In this document: piece by piece, positions 54,859-62,770 of the stretch
How positions within the stretch are numbered: the stretch's first letter is position 1
How the letters are laid out: the number at the start of each line of letters is the position of its first letter
Assembly: GCA_018268135.1 (NCBI GenBank)
Contig: JAFDXD010000096.1
Location: 1-62,770, forward strand
Length of the DNA: 62,770 bases
Direction: 5' to 3'
From: Bacteroidota bacterium
GTDB taxonomy: Bacteria > Bacteroidota > Bacteroidia > Chitinophagales > Chitinophagaceae
The notes under the pieces: generated by a model
The model's input: only the letters and a program-made list of their open reading frames with translations
The model's database searches: none
What the model was told of the DNA's origin: nothing
Program-made: the position numbers and the translations under genes

Positions 54859-55827
54859 ATGGGCATATTTGATAAACTTTTCGGAAAAAAACAACAGCAG
54901 GAAACCCTTGATCAGGGCTTGCAAAAAACCAGGGAAGGTTTTTTGGGAAAAATAACCAAAGCCATTGCCGGCAAAAGTACCGTAGATGAAGAAGTGCTTG
55001 ATGAACTGGAGAATGCACTCGTAAGCGCTGATGTAGGTGTAGAAACCACCGTAAAAATAATAGATCAAATAGAAAAAAGGGTAGCAAAAGACAAGTACCT
55101 CAATACAGCCGAACTCAACAGTATTCTCAGGCAGGAAATCGAAAATATTTTAATAGCCGCCCCTCAAGATTCCGCATACGAAAATTATGAATTACCCACC
55201 GGCCACAAACCTCATGTAATATTAGTAGTAGGAGTAAACGGTGTTGGTAAAACCACTACTATTGGTAAGCTGGCACATAATTTTTCTCAGGCCGGAAAGT
55301 CGGTATTGCTGGGCGCTGCCGATACTTTTAGAGCTGCAGCAGTAGATCAGCTCAGCATTTGGAGCCAACGTACCAATGTACCCATTGTAAAAAAAGATAT
55401 GGGCAGCGACCCTGCATCGGTAGCTTATGACACCATTATTAGCGGTGTTGCCAGAAACAGCGATGTCATTATTATTGACACTGCCGGACGCCTGCACAAT
55501 AAGCTGCACCTGATGGATGAACTAACAAAAATAAAAAGAGTCATTCAAAAAGTAATACCCGATGCACCACACGAAGTAATGCTGGTGCTGGATGGAAGTA
55601 CCGGGCAAAATGCCTTAGAGCAGGCCAAACATTTTACTGCAGCAACAGATGTAACAGCTTTGGCCATTACAAAATTAGACGGCACCGCAAAAGGTGGAGT
55701 AGTACTTGCAATTGCAAGCCAATTTAAAATACCGGTAAAATTTATTGGTGTGGGTGAAAAAGCTACAGACCTGCTGGTGTTTGATAAGCAACAATTTGTA
55801 AATGGTTTGTTTCCTTTTGACAAATAG
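54859..55827 (+). CDS. ftsY: Signal recognition particle receptor FtsY
   Basis: 322 residues. A short charged N-terminus (about 1-30), then the NG domain: G1 GVNGVGKTT (125-133), DTFRAAA (155-161), DTAGR (207-211) and TKLDGTAKGG (271-280). Docks the SRP-ribosome complex at the membrane. Bacteroidota FtsY have the short A domain seen here. A weak hairpin follows. Confidence 0.96.
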   Translation: MGIFDKLFGKKQQQETLDQGLQKTREGFLGKITKAIAGKSTVDEEVLDELENALVSADVGVETTVKIIDQIEKRVAKDKYLNTAELNSILRQEIENILIAAPQDSAYENYELPTGHKPHVILVVGVNGVGKTTTIGKLAHNFSQAGKSVLLGAADTFRAAAVDQLSIWSQRTNVPIVKKDMGSDPASVAYDTIISGVARNSDVIIIDTAGRLHNKLHLMDELTKIKRVIQKVIPDAPHEVMLVLDGSTGQNALEQAKHFTAATDVTALAITKLDGTAKGGVVLAIASQFKIPVKFIGVGEKATDLLVFDKQQFVNGLFPFDK

Positions 55828-55899
55828 GTAAGCGCTAATATTTTTTTGATACATCTATTTACCCATCTGCCTCCGGGTATAGCGCCTGTATAAAACTAA

Positions 55900-55923
55900 G
55901 AAGCCCCTAAGACTAAGGGCTTC
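55900..55923 (+). terminator. Possible terminator after ftsY
   Basis: GAAGCCC (55900-55906) pairs with GGGCTTC (55917-55923) around a 10-base loop; only GTTTACC follows, so the T tract is weak. It may instead be a leader hairpin. Confidence 0.4.
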
Positions 55924-56048
55924 GTTTACCAAAACTAACTGCTTATGAGAAATTCTTATTTTCGATTTGTTACACAAAGCTAATACGCTCTTCTCTATTC
56001 TCATGTTAACATTCTGCCAATAAATAATTAATATAGCGTTAATACATT

Positions 56049-56351
56049 TTAGCTGAGGTACTTAATTAATAAAATGATAACGCCATACAACACTGTGGTA
56101 ATAAAAATACCCTTTGCCGTTTTATCTCTCCTGCTATTGATGTAAAAAGTAAAGAAAATAGCATTCATTAATAAAGATACACTCAGGCCTGCCGTCATAA
56201 TACCATGGCCGGGCTGGTAATAAATAAATTGCAATACTTCTTTAAAATTCAACATGCCGAATTTATAATACTTCAGCAGCAGCAAACCCACAATGGGCGC
56301 CAGTATCCCCAATATACATCCAAATACAAAATTATCTTTCTTAAATATCAT
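56049..56351 (-). CDS. Small three-helix membrane protein
   Basis: 100 residues with three hydrophobic helices (about 8-26, 47-70, 78-98): CILGILAPIVGLLLL, AGLSVSLLMNAIFFTFYI, GIFITTVLYGVIILLIKY. No family named. The start overlaps the 3' end of surE by four bases (56348-56351), so the two are translationally coupled. Confidence 0.75.
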   Translation of the reverse strand: MIFKKDNFVFGCILGILAPIVGLLLLKYYKFGMLNFKEVLQFIYYQPGHGIMTAGLSVSLLMNAIFFTFYINSRRDKTAKGIFITTVLYGVIILLIKYLS

Positions 56352-57136
56352 TGAAACAGTTTGGTTTTTTCTAATTGTTTTTTTAAGGTATAGTTAGTAA
56401 GGTCAAATTGTACCGGCACTACGCTTACATAGCCGTGCTGCAATGCCCATACATCCGTTTCTTTTGATTTGTCAAAGTTTTTAAACTCTCCCGTGAGCCA
56501 ATAGTATTTTTTTCCGTGAGGGTCTATTCGTTCACTAAAATCTTCTTCATACTTAGCATAAGCCTGTTTGCATATTTTAATGCCTTTTATTTTATCAGGC
56601 GTAGCAATGGGAATATTTACATTCAGTAAAAAATGCTTGTCTGTTTTTTTACTAAGTACAGCGCTCACTATTTTGTGCACTATCTGTTTGCTTGCACTAA
56701 AGTCTGCATCAAAGCTATAATCCAGTAACGAAAAGCCAATACTCGGAATCCCTTCTATGGCTGCTTCCATAGCAGCAGACATGGTGCCGCTATACAATAC
56801 ATTGATAGAGTGGTTGGCGCCATGGTTAATACCACTAAGGCAAATATCCGGCTTGTGATGAAGTATTTTATCTACTGCAAGTTTCACACAATCTACAGGT
56901 GTGCCGCTCGTTTGCCAGGCTTCTACATCTTTTCCAAAAAAATCTACCTGGTTCATCCTAAGCGGCGAGCCAATGGTAATGGCATGTCCCATACCGCTTT
57001 GAGGTTTCTCCGGCGCTACCACCACCACTTTACCCAAATCTTTTACAGCTTCTACCAAACTTCTTATACCCTTACTCGTTATATCATCATCATTTGTAAC
57101 CAGTATGATGGGTTTGCCTTTTTTCAATTTCGCCAT
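56348..57136 (-). CDS. surE: 5'/3'-nucleotidase SurE
   Basis: 262 residues. Metal-binding Asp16-Asp17 lie in VTNDDDITSKG (usually NDDG; here the glycine is aspartate), followed by the phosphate loop APEKPQSGMGHAITI with its conserved Ser, and SGINHGANHSINVLYSGTMSAAMEA with the metal-ligand Asn. Survival nucleotidase, cytosolic, acting on nucleoside monophosphates. It overlaps the next gene by four bases. Confidence 0.93.
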   Translation of the reverse strand: MAKLKKGKPIILVTNDDDITSKGIRSLVEAVKDLGKVVVVAPEKPQSGMGHAITIGSPLRMNQVDFFGKDVEAWQTSGTPVDCVKLAVDKILHHKPDICLSGINHGANHSINVLYSGTMSAAMEAAIEGIPSIGFSLLDYSFDADFSASKQIVHKIVSAVLSKKTDKHFLLNVNIPIATPDKIKGIKICKQAYAKYEEDFSERIDPHGKKYYWLTGEFKNFDKSKETDVWALQHGYVSVVPVQFDLTNYTLKKQLEKTKLFQ

Positions 57137-57155
57137 TTATCTAATCTTATATTTT

Positions 57156-57620
57156 TTAATTAAACCATCTAAACCATGGCCTTGCCACCTCAGCTCTAAA
57201 CGGCCAGGGAATGCTTACCAAAATAATCAATAAAGCCAGTCCAAAAAACAACAACATTTTTTTATGCTTTGCCGTATCAGTTGCAGCCCTGTTTACCTGT
57301 GCCCTTCCAATATGCACCAGTATCCAGGCAAGTATCATCATGCCTGCATGTTCTACCGTAAAAAAACGGTCGTACCCATTTTTCATTACATCACCCATGC
57401 CGGCCTTCATTTTGTCGAACCATGCATTGCCAAAAAATAGCACCAAGCCCACCAGCAGTTGTATATCGCAAAATATCATAAACAACAGGCCGCTTTTATT
57501 GTCGCCACCCGTAAAGCGCCTTTTGCTCATCAGCCCCGTAATAGCATTAATAACAGCCCAAAGACCAAACAATAAAATGCCCCATCTTAAAATGTTATGT
57601 AGTACCAGTGTAAGTTGCAT
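57156..57620 (-). CDS. Four-helix membrane protein (cytochrome b561-like topology), unknown
   Basis: 154 residues from the ATG ending at 57620 (MQLTLVLHNILRWGILLFGLWAV); the upstream extension is unlikely. Four helices at about 4-26, 42-62, 84-105 and 116-136. Histidines occur at the ends of the helices (LHNILRWG, TVEHAGMMIL, ILVHIGRAQ), reminiscent of heme-binding small membrane proteins, but no family is confirmed. Confidence 0.72.
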   Translation of the reverse strand: MQLTLVLHNILRWGILLFGLWAVINAITGLMSKRRFTGGDNKSGLLFMIFCDIQLLVGLVLFFGNAWFDKMKAGMGDVMKNGYDRFFTVEHAGMMILAWILVHIGRAQVNRAATDTAKHKKMLLFFGLALLIILVSIPWPFRAEVARPWFRWFN

Positions 57621-58012
57621 AATAAAATATTTTTTTGCAAAAATAGGCAACCCATGCCTTATAAGCTAATAACGAATATTAATCTTTAATTAATACACAT
57701 TTGCAAAATAAATTTGGGCGATGAGCATTGCTGCAAAGCCGGGCACTTGTTCGGGCTATACGTTTCAAAGCCGGCACAAGCCCCGGCGCCAATGCCTCAC
57801 CGTGTTTTTCACTCCTATCCCGGCGCTTTTCGGCAACAAAAAATTATCAGCCAATCATTTTTTACAAAGAAAGTATTTGTTACAAATGAGATGCAGAATA
57901 CATTCATATTATTTTTTATCAGCAATATTTTTTAAACAAATCAATCGTTAAAAATCCATTCCAAATAAAGCCACTTGTGCTATCCATTAAAATAATAACC
58001 CTAAAAATAAAT

Positions 58013-58044
58013 TTGGAAGTTAGCTAAACAATTTAGTATATTTG
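58013..58044 (+). promoter_or_regulatory. Promoter of the LexA-like repressor gene
   Basis: TTG at 58013-58015 and TATATTTG at 58037-58044 match the Bacteroidota -33/-7 elements with a 21-base spacer. The -7 element overlaps an upstream GTG (58044), which argues for the ATG at 58065 as the start. Confidence 0.6.
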
Positions 58045-58046
58045 TG

Positions 58047-58059
58047 CTAATCAAATTAG
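58047..58059. promoter_or_regulatory. Inverted repeat CTAAT-CAA-ATTAG (operator candidate)
   Basis: Perfect 5-3-5 inverted repeat between the -7 element and the ATG of a LexA-like repressor gene. The position is right for autoregulation; the ATTTAGTATA just upstream (58031) contains a further TTAG half. Confidence 0.5.
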
Positions 58060-58064
58060 TTGTT

Positions 58065-58814
58065 ATGTCAGTAGCCGGATTAAATTTGAAATATCTCCGC
58101 AAACTACGGGGGTGGACACAAGAAGAATTTGCAAACAAACTCCACATCAAGCGCTCCCTTATTGGCGCTTATGAAGAAGAGCGTGCCGACCCCCGGTTGG
58201 ATGTGTTAGAAATAGTAGCAGACATGTTTAAGCTTAGCCTTGATGAATTATTACTTAAAGATTTAAGCAACAACTCCGGCAGTTATTTGCAAAAGCGCAG
58301 GCAGCAAAAAATGATGTCTGCCGATCGCAACCTGATACATTTTGTTCCCGTTAAGGCTGCTGCCGGTTACCTTGCAGGCTATGCCGATAGTGAGTTTATA
58401 GATGAGTTAAATACATTTACCCTGCCCATGCTTAGCGGCGGCAACTACCGGGCTTTTGAAATAATTGGTGATAGTATGATGCCCACACCAAGTGGCAGCA
58501 TCATTGTAGGAGAAAAAATAAATAATGTGGATGATGTAAAAAACAACACAGCATGCATTGTAGTAAGCCGCCACGAGGGCATTGTATATAAAAGAATAAT
58601 TAAAAGCAACCGTAGTAAAAAAGTTTCGTTAGTAAGCGACAATCCCGCATATCAGCCCTACCAGGTAAATGGCGAAGATATTTTGGAATTATGGCAGGCA
58701 CAGGTAGTGATTGGCAAAGTGTCTCAACAGCAAAGATGGGATGTAGATGCTTTAGCCAACCTCGTCAATAATCTTCAAAGCCAGGTTTCTACTTTAAAAA
58801 AGAAAATGAATTAA
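58065..58814 (+). CDS. LexA-like HTH/S24 repressor with self-cleavage residues
   Basis: 249 residues from the ATG at 58065; the GTG at 58044 lies in the promoter. An XRE-type helix-turn-helix (about 6-62: LKYLRKLRGWTQEEFANKLHIKRSLIGAYEEER) is fused to an S24 peptidase domain. Ala100-Gly101 (KAAAGYL) is the expected cleavage site, Ser137 (GDSM) the nucleophile and Lys177 (VYKRI) the general base; spacings of 37 and 40 residues are close to those of LexA (35 and 37). It resembles phage-type CI/LexA repressors that respond to RecA filaments. It is followed by ssb. Confidence 0.9.
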   Translation: MSVAGLNLKYLRKLRGWTQEEFANKLHIKRSLIGAYEEERADPRLDVLEIVADMFKLSLDELLLKDLSNNSGSYLQKRRQQKMMSADRNLIHFVPVKAAAGYLAGYADSEFIDELNTFTLPMLSGGNYRAFEIIGDSMMPTPSGSIIVGEKINNVDDVKNNTACIVVSRHEGIVYKRIIKSNRSKKVSLVSDNPAYQPYQVNGEDILELWQAQVVIGKVSQQQRWDVDALANLVNNLQSQVSTLKKKMN

Positions 58815-58893
58815 ATAATACCAATACCAACATATAAAACCATAACTTTATTCAGGTACAACATTTTAAACAGATACATCAAAAAACACAGTT

Positions 58894-59328
58894 ATGATTA
58901 AATTACAAATTATCGGCAACCTTGGCGCCGATTGCATTCAAAAAGAAATTAATGGCAAAAATGTTATTAATTTTAACGTAGCCCATTCAGAAAAATACAA
59001 AGACGGCCAGGGTAACCTTGTAGAAAAAACCGTATGGGTAAATTGTGCTTACTGGACAGACCGAACAGCCATTGCCCAATATCTCACTAAAGGTAAAACC
59101 GTATATGCAGAAGGCTTTCCCGAAGCAGATGGATATACCAACAAAGAGGGCCATGTGTCTGCCACTTTAAGAATGAGGGTACAAAATATACAATTATTAG
59201 GAGGCAATAGTGATAACCATACCCAAGGCTCCAACCAGGGCAATGTAAGCCATGCCGGAGCAGGAGCTGCACCTGTAGTTAAAACACAGCAACCTCCTGT
59301 ACAAACTGATGACGACCTGCCTTTTTAG
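58894..59328 (+). CDS. ssb: Single-stranded DNA-binding protein
   Basis: 144 residues. OB-fold core MIKLQIIGNLGADCIQKEINGKNVINFNVAHSEKYKDGQG, VNCAYWTDRTAIAQYLTKGKTVYAEG, and a Gly/Gln/Asn-rich linker ending in the acidic tip DDDLPF that binds partner proteins. It is 79 bases after the LexA-like gene, so the two may be cotranscribed. Confidence 0.95.
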   Translation: MIKLQIIGNLGADCIQKEINGKNVINFNVAHSEKYKDGQGNLVEKTVWVNCAYWTDRTAIAQYLTKGKTVYAEGFPEADGYTNKEGHVSATLRMRVQNIQLLGGNSDNHTQGSNQGNVSHAGAGAAPVVKTQQPPVQTDDDLPF

Positions 59329-59355
59329 GTTTTGATTTTTTTATAAATTAACTTT

Positions 59356-59387
59356 ATCCCCTCCAAAAGGGGATTTTTTTATTTTTA
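59356..59387 (+). terminator. Intrinsic terminator between ssb and the GH92 gene
   Basis: ATCCCCT (59356-59362) pairs perfectly with AGGGGAT (59368-59374), followed by T7-ATTTTT. It ends only 11 bases before the GH92 ATG (59399). Confidence 0.85.
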
Positions 59388-59398
59388 AAATTCACACC

Positions 59399-62329
59399 AT
59401 GTTTAAAAAAAATGCCTGCCTTGCATTTGTCTTATTTTTTTTAGTAAACAATATTACCGCACAAAATGATTACGTAAAATATGTAAACCCCTTTATTGGA
59501 ACAGGTGGCCATGGGCATACCTACCCGGGCGCTACATTACCACATGGTATGGTACAGCTAAGCCCCGATACCCGGCTCGATGGATGGGATGGTTGTGGTG
59601 GGTACCATTATTCTGATAGCTATATTTATGGCTTTAGCCACACTCACTTAAGTGGCACAGGTGTAAGCGACTATGGTGATATCCTGGTAATGCCAATGAA
59701 TGGAAAACCTTCCCCCGATAATAAAATATATGGATCCGTTTTTTCTCATGCAAATGAAAAAGCCAGCGCCGGTTATTACAGCGTTACTTTAAAAGACGAT
59801 AATATTTTTGCAGAACTTACTGCTACTGATAGAGTAGGGTTGCATCATTATGTTTTCTCCAACTCACAAGAAAATAATATCATTCTCGATTTAAAACATC
59901 GGGATGAAGTGTTACAGTCTTCCATAAAGATTGAAGACAGTGTAACCGTAAGTGGACTTAGGCGCAGTAAGGCATGGGCCAATAACCAGTATGTATATTT
60001 TGTAATGAAATTTTCGAAGCCCATTAAAAACTATGGTATTTGGAATGATGAAAAATTGATGCCCGAAAAAACTTCTGAAGTGGAGGAGTCAAAAAATATT
60101 AAAGCTTATTTCCAATTCGATCTTTCGGCCTCCAAAGATATTTATGTAAAAGTTGCCATAAGTGCAGTAAGTGTAGATGGAGCAAAAAGAAATTTAGCAG
60201 CGGAGTTGCCAGGCTGGGATTTTGCTGCCACAAAAAAAGCAGCAGAAGATAAATGGAATAAAGAATTAAGTAAAATAGAAGTAAAAGGAAAAAATAAAGA
60301 CCAGTTAACAATATTTTATACAGCCTTGTATCATACAGCCGTAGTGCCCAATATTAATATGGATGTAGATCATCAATACAGGGGCATGGATGATAAAATA
60401 CATACTGCCGAAGGGTTTAATTATTATTCAGTGTTTTCACTATGGGATACTTACAGGGCTGCAGACCCATTATATACTATCATTGACAGAGGGCGTATGC
60501 TCGATTATATAAAAACTTTTTTGACCCAATATCAGCAGGGCGGAAGGTTGCCCGTATGGGAGCTATCCAGTTGCGAAACAGACTGTATGATTGGTTACCA
60601 TAGTGTGCCTGTAATTGTAGGAGCTTATATGAATGGTATTACCGATTTTGATACAAAACTTGCCTTAGAAGCAATGAAAAAAAGTGCTACCTGGAACCAT
60701 TTTGGACTGCCAGCGTACATGAGTAATGGTGTAATAAGTGTAAATGATGATAACGAAAATGTTAGCAAAACCCTCGAATACTCTTTTGATGATTGGTGCA
60801 TTGCCATATTTGCAAAAGCCACAGGTAATGCCGATGATTATGCAACTTATATTAAGAGAGCACAGTATTACAAAAATATTGTGGACCCCACTACCAATTT
60901 TATGAGGCCTATCAAAAATGCAGATTGGATATCGCCCTTTGACCCCAGAGAAGTAAATAATAATTATACAGAAGCCAACAGTTGGCAATATTCTTTTTAC
61001 TTTCCGCAGGACATTGAAGGATATATAAACCTAACAGGAGGAAGAAAAAAATTAGAACAAAAATTAGATAACCTGTTTGTTGCATCGAGCCAAACTACCG
61101 GAAGAGACCAAAGTGATATTACAGGTTTGATTGGCCAGTATGCGCATGGTAATGAACCAAGCCATCATATAATTTACTTATACGATTTTGTTGGCAAACC
61201 TTACAAAGCCCAAAAGCTTTTGCATAAAGTGATGACAGAATTTTATAAAAATGATCCCGATGGATTAATTGGCAATGAAGATTGTGGGCAAATGAGTGCC
61301 TGGTATGTGATGAGCGCTTTAGGTTTTTATCCTGTAACACCGGGCAGTACAGATTATATGTTTGGTACACCAGAGTTTGAATCTGCCAAAATAAACCTGG
61401 AGAATGGCAAAACTTTCACCATCAATGCACCCAATATCAATGCAGACAATTTTTATATTCAATCTGTAAAATTAAATAATGCAAGTTTTTCAAAATCGTA
61501 TATACAACATAGTGCACTTCTAAAAGGTGGTGCTCTTACTTTTGAGATGGGAAATAAGCCCTCAAACTTTGGCGCTACAGGCTATCCTATTCAAAAAATA
61601 AGTGATGATATAATTGTGCTAAATCCTATTATACATGGTGGAGGAATTTCATTTAAAAATAATAAAACAGTTAGTATTACCTCTGCCGATAAAAATGTAA
61701 ATATTTACTATACTTTAGACGGTACAGAGCCTACTGCAAAAAGTACAAGGTACAGCAAGCCAATTTTTATAAACGCATCCACCGAAGTAAAAGCAATTGC
61801 TATAAAAAATAATGGTAATAAAAGTTTTGTAGCTACAGCATATTATAAAAAGGCACCCCACAACTGGACGGTAAAACTAAATACAAACTATGAGCACCAA
61901 TATGAGGCAGGCGGAGCCGATGGTTTAATAGATGGTCTGTATGGCACTACCATTTGGCGTAAAGGGGGTTATTGGCAGGGGTATCAAAATGTAGGGCTTG
62001 ATGCGGTGATTGATATGAAAGAGAATCGAAAAATATCTACTGTATGGGCAGATTTTTTACAAGACTCTCAGGCATGGATAGTGATGCCAAAAGATATGAC
62101 AGTATCAGTATCTGAAGATGGAAAAAATTTTACAGAAGTATATAAAGGCTCAGATTTTTTACCTGTAAATGATATGAAGGTACAGTCCAAAAAAATACAA
62201 GCAGATTTTGCACCTGTAATGGCAAGGTATGTAAGGGTTACAGCTTCTCAATTTGGAAAAATGCCTGCTTGGAGCGAAGGCGCCGGTGGCGACACACATA
62301 TTTTTGTGGATGAGTTAGAGGTAAAATAG
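59399..62329 (+). CDS. GH92-family alpha-mannosidase-like glycosyl hydrolase
   Basis: 976 residues with a signal peptide (about 1-21). The GH92 N-terminal domain has VNPFIGTGGHGHTYPGATLPHGMVQLSPD (about 29-57) and YGFSHTHLSGTGVSDYGD; catalytic-region motifs GNEPSHHIIYLYD and GNEDCGQMSAWYVMSALGFYPV are intact. The C-terminus adds a chitobiase-like domain (about 750-815, VNIYYTLDGTEPTAKSTRY) and an F5/8-type-C-like carbohydrate-binding module (about 835-976). Calcium-dependent exo-mannosidase activity is known for the family; the precise linkage here is unknown. No SusC/D genes are adjacent. Confidence 0.95.
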   Translation: MFKKNACLAFVLFFLVNNITAQNDYVKYVNPFIGTGGHGHTYPGATLPHGMVQLSPDTRLDGWDGCGGYHYSDSYIYGFSHTHLSGTGVSDYGDILVMPMNGKPSPDNKIYGSVFSHANEKASAGYYSVTLKDDNIFAELTATDRVGLHHYVFSNSQENNIILDLKHRDEVLQSSIKIEDSVTVSGLRRSKAWANNQYVYFVMKFSKPIKNYGIWNDEKLMPEKTSEVEESKNIKAYFQFDLSASKDIYVKVAISAVSVDGAKRNLAAELPGWDFAATKKAAEDKWNKELSKIEVKGKNKDQLTIFYTALYHTAVVPNINMDVDHQYRGMDDKIHTAEGFNYYSVFSLWDTYRAADPLYTIIDRGRMLDYIKTFLTQYQQGGRLPVWELSSCETDCMIGYHSVPVIVGAYMNGITDFDTKLALEAMKKSATWNHFGLPAYMSNGVISVNDDNENVSKTLEYSFDDWCIAIFAKATGNADDYATYIKRAQYYKNIVDPTTNFMRPIKNADWISPFDPREVNNNYTEANSWQYSFYFPQDIEGYINLTGGRKKLEQKLDNLFVASSQTTGRDQSDITGLIGQYAHGNEPSHHIIYLYDFVGKPYKAQKLLHKVMTEFYKNDPDGLIGNEDCGQMSAWYVMSALGFYPVTPGSTDYMFGTPEFESAKINLENGKTFTINAPNINADNFYIQSVKLNNASFSKSYIQHSALLKGGALTFEMGNKPSNFGATGYPIQKISDDIIVLNPIIHGGGISFKNNKTVSITSADKNVNIYYTLDGTEPTAKSTRYSKPIFINASTEVKAIAIKNNGNKSFVATAYYKKAPHNWTVKLNTNYEHQYEAGGADGLIDGLYGTTIWRKGGYWQGYQNVGLDAVIDMKENRKISTVWADFLQDSQAWIVMPKDMTVSVSEDGKNFTEVYKGSDFLPVNDMKVQSKKIQADFAPVMARYVRVTASQFGKMPAWSEGAGGDTHIFVDELEVK

Positions 62330-62770
62330 GTTGTAATTGAATGTTTGAAGTGGCCAACTGCATTTGTAATCATTAGGTATTCCACAGCTATATTTGTTCA
62401 TTCCATTAATAAAAAAGTAATTGCTTTACGTGTAGTTTATCAAACTGAGGAGGATAAACAAATTTTTTTGGAATAAGTTGCGGCTGTGAAGTTTTGTTTG
62501 TAATGCTAATTTCAGGATTGCAATTAAAAAAAGTACATGGATGCCGCAAAAGGCTGAATGCTAGCAACAGATGATTTGAATGGAACCCTTACGCACACAT
62601 TTGAATAACGAAAAACAATTAATAGCACTAAGTATCAAATAAAATATTTGACCCCTTCGGGGTCGAACAAATCACAAACGGTATTTTCATATCATAGAAA
62701 AACAAAAGTCACTTTCTTGATTCCCGGCACAGATACGCTTTGCTCAAAAGCCATGCTGCATATCTGCGCC
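62330..62770. other. Gene-free right end of the window
   Basis: 441 bases with no supported gene. It contains a hairpin GACCCC-TTC-GGGGTC (62650-62664) and copy B of the dispersed inverted-repeat element (62723-62767). The rest is AT-rich and featureless. Confidence 0.6.
62723..62767 (-). repeat. 45-bp dispersed inverted-repeat element, copy B
   Basis: On the minus strand GCAGATATGCAGC (62767-62755) and GTATCTGTGCC (62736-62726) have exactly the spacing of copy A at 1983-2027, with matching internal GGC and GC. The flanks differ. The arms are an imperfect inverted repeat (GGCACAGATACGC / GCATATCTGCGCC). The copy may extend past the window edge. Confidence 0.7.

Larger units (their letters stand above)
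57621..58064. other. Intergenic region with a GC-rich island and the repressor promoter
   Basis: 444 bases. 57720-57840 is markedly GC-richer than its surroundings and carries two overlapping plus-strand frames (57714-57935 and 57721-57951) with no similarity to any family; I read them as non-coding. 58013-58059 holds the promoter and operator of the repressor gene. The rest is AT-rich. Confidence 0.5.

Noticed and set aside
57714-57951. Two overlapping 73-76-codon frames
   Set aside because: Both span the GC-rich island and an AT-rich tail, have no plausible domain composition, and overlap each other in different frames.
58044-58064. GTG start seven codons upstream of the LexA-like ATG
   Set aside because: The GTG lies in the -7 promoter element TATATTTG, so it cannot be translated from that promoter.
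62650-62664. GACCCC-TTC-GGGGTC hairpin as a terminator
   Set aside because: It is a perfect hairpin but lacks a T tract on either strand, and it is more than 300 bases from the GH92 stop; kept only as a note in the right-end region.

Overview
This window is AT-rich chromosomal DNA of a member of the Bacteroidota, most likely the family Chitinophagaceae. The evidence is a fused E1 alpha/beta 2-oxoacid dehydrogenase, an Oar-type TonB-dependent receptor, the rpmB-rpmG-DUF4295-ftsY block, an ExbB-ExbD-ExbD-TonB cluster, and TAnnTTTG-type -7 promoter elements without clear Shine-Dalgarno sequences. Genus is not determinable by eye.

Layout. 1-2200: accessory, repeat-rich zone with the 3' part of a REP-associated tyrosine transposase (RAYT), several palindromes, a 30-bp direct repeat bounding about 1 kb, an orphan 4-TM protein preceded by a decayed coding remnant, and further decayed coding DNA. 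2264-17500: complete respiratory complex I set nuoA-N in canonical order, interrupted by non-complex-I genes: a VOC protein plus a small membrane protein (nuoE/nuoF), a dead four-helix-bundle gene (nuoF/nuoG) and a small secreted protein (nuoJ/nuoK). NuoG is a short form without the large molybdopterin-type domain. 17575-22200: an orphan MacB/FtsX-type permease, then the ExbB-ExbD-ExbD-TonB energiser cluster ending in a strong terminator. 22310-25710 (minus): a YgjV-GNAT fusion, a DUF1543 protein, an ABC-2 exporter pair and a UspA protein. 26350-36194 (plus): Oar-like receptor, Gfo/Idh/MocA oxidoreductase, secreted PreP-like M16 peptidase and secreted S10 carboxypeptidase-like protein.

36497-46672 is mostly minus strand: sterol-desaturase-like hydroxylase, DUF2147 protein, two plus-strand PAP2 phosphatases, an aminotransferase, a trypsin-like protease, the oxidative pentose-phosphate operon gnd-zwf-pgl, and two DUF1573 proteins. 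46799-55827 is mostly plus: fused E1 dehydrogenase, dodecin, (minus yebC), Ldh-family dehydrogenase, aspartate kinase, a DWCGS-motif membrane protein, (minus OsmC), rpmB, rpmG, DUF4295, ftsY. 56049-57620 (minus): small membrane proteins and surE. 58065-62329 (plus): a LexA-like HTH/S24 self-cleaving repressor with an apparent operator in its promoter, ssb, and a secreted GH92 glycosidase.

Functionally the window is mainly housekeeping: complex I builds the proton-motive force that ExbB/ExbD/TonB uses to energise outer-membrane receptors such as the Oar-like protein, and the pentose-phosphate operon supplies NADPH. No CRISPR array, rRNA or tRNA gene was recognised. The most unusual signals are the RAYT/palindrome zone, a 45-bp dispersed inverted-repeat element found near both ends of the window, the foreign and decayed genes inside the nuo operon, and the LexA-like repressor beside ssb.
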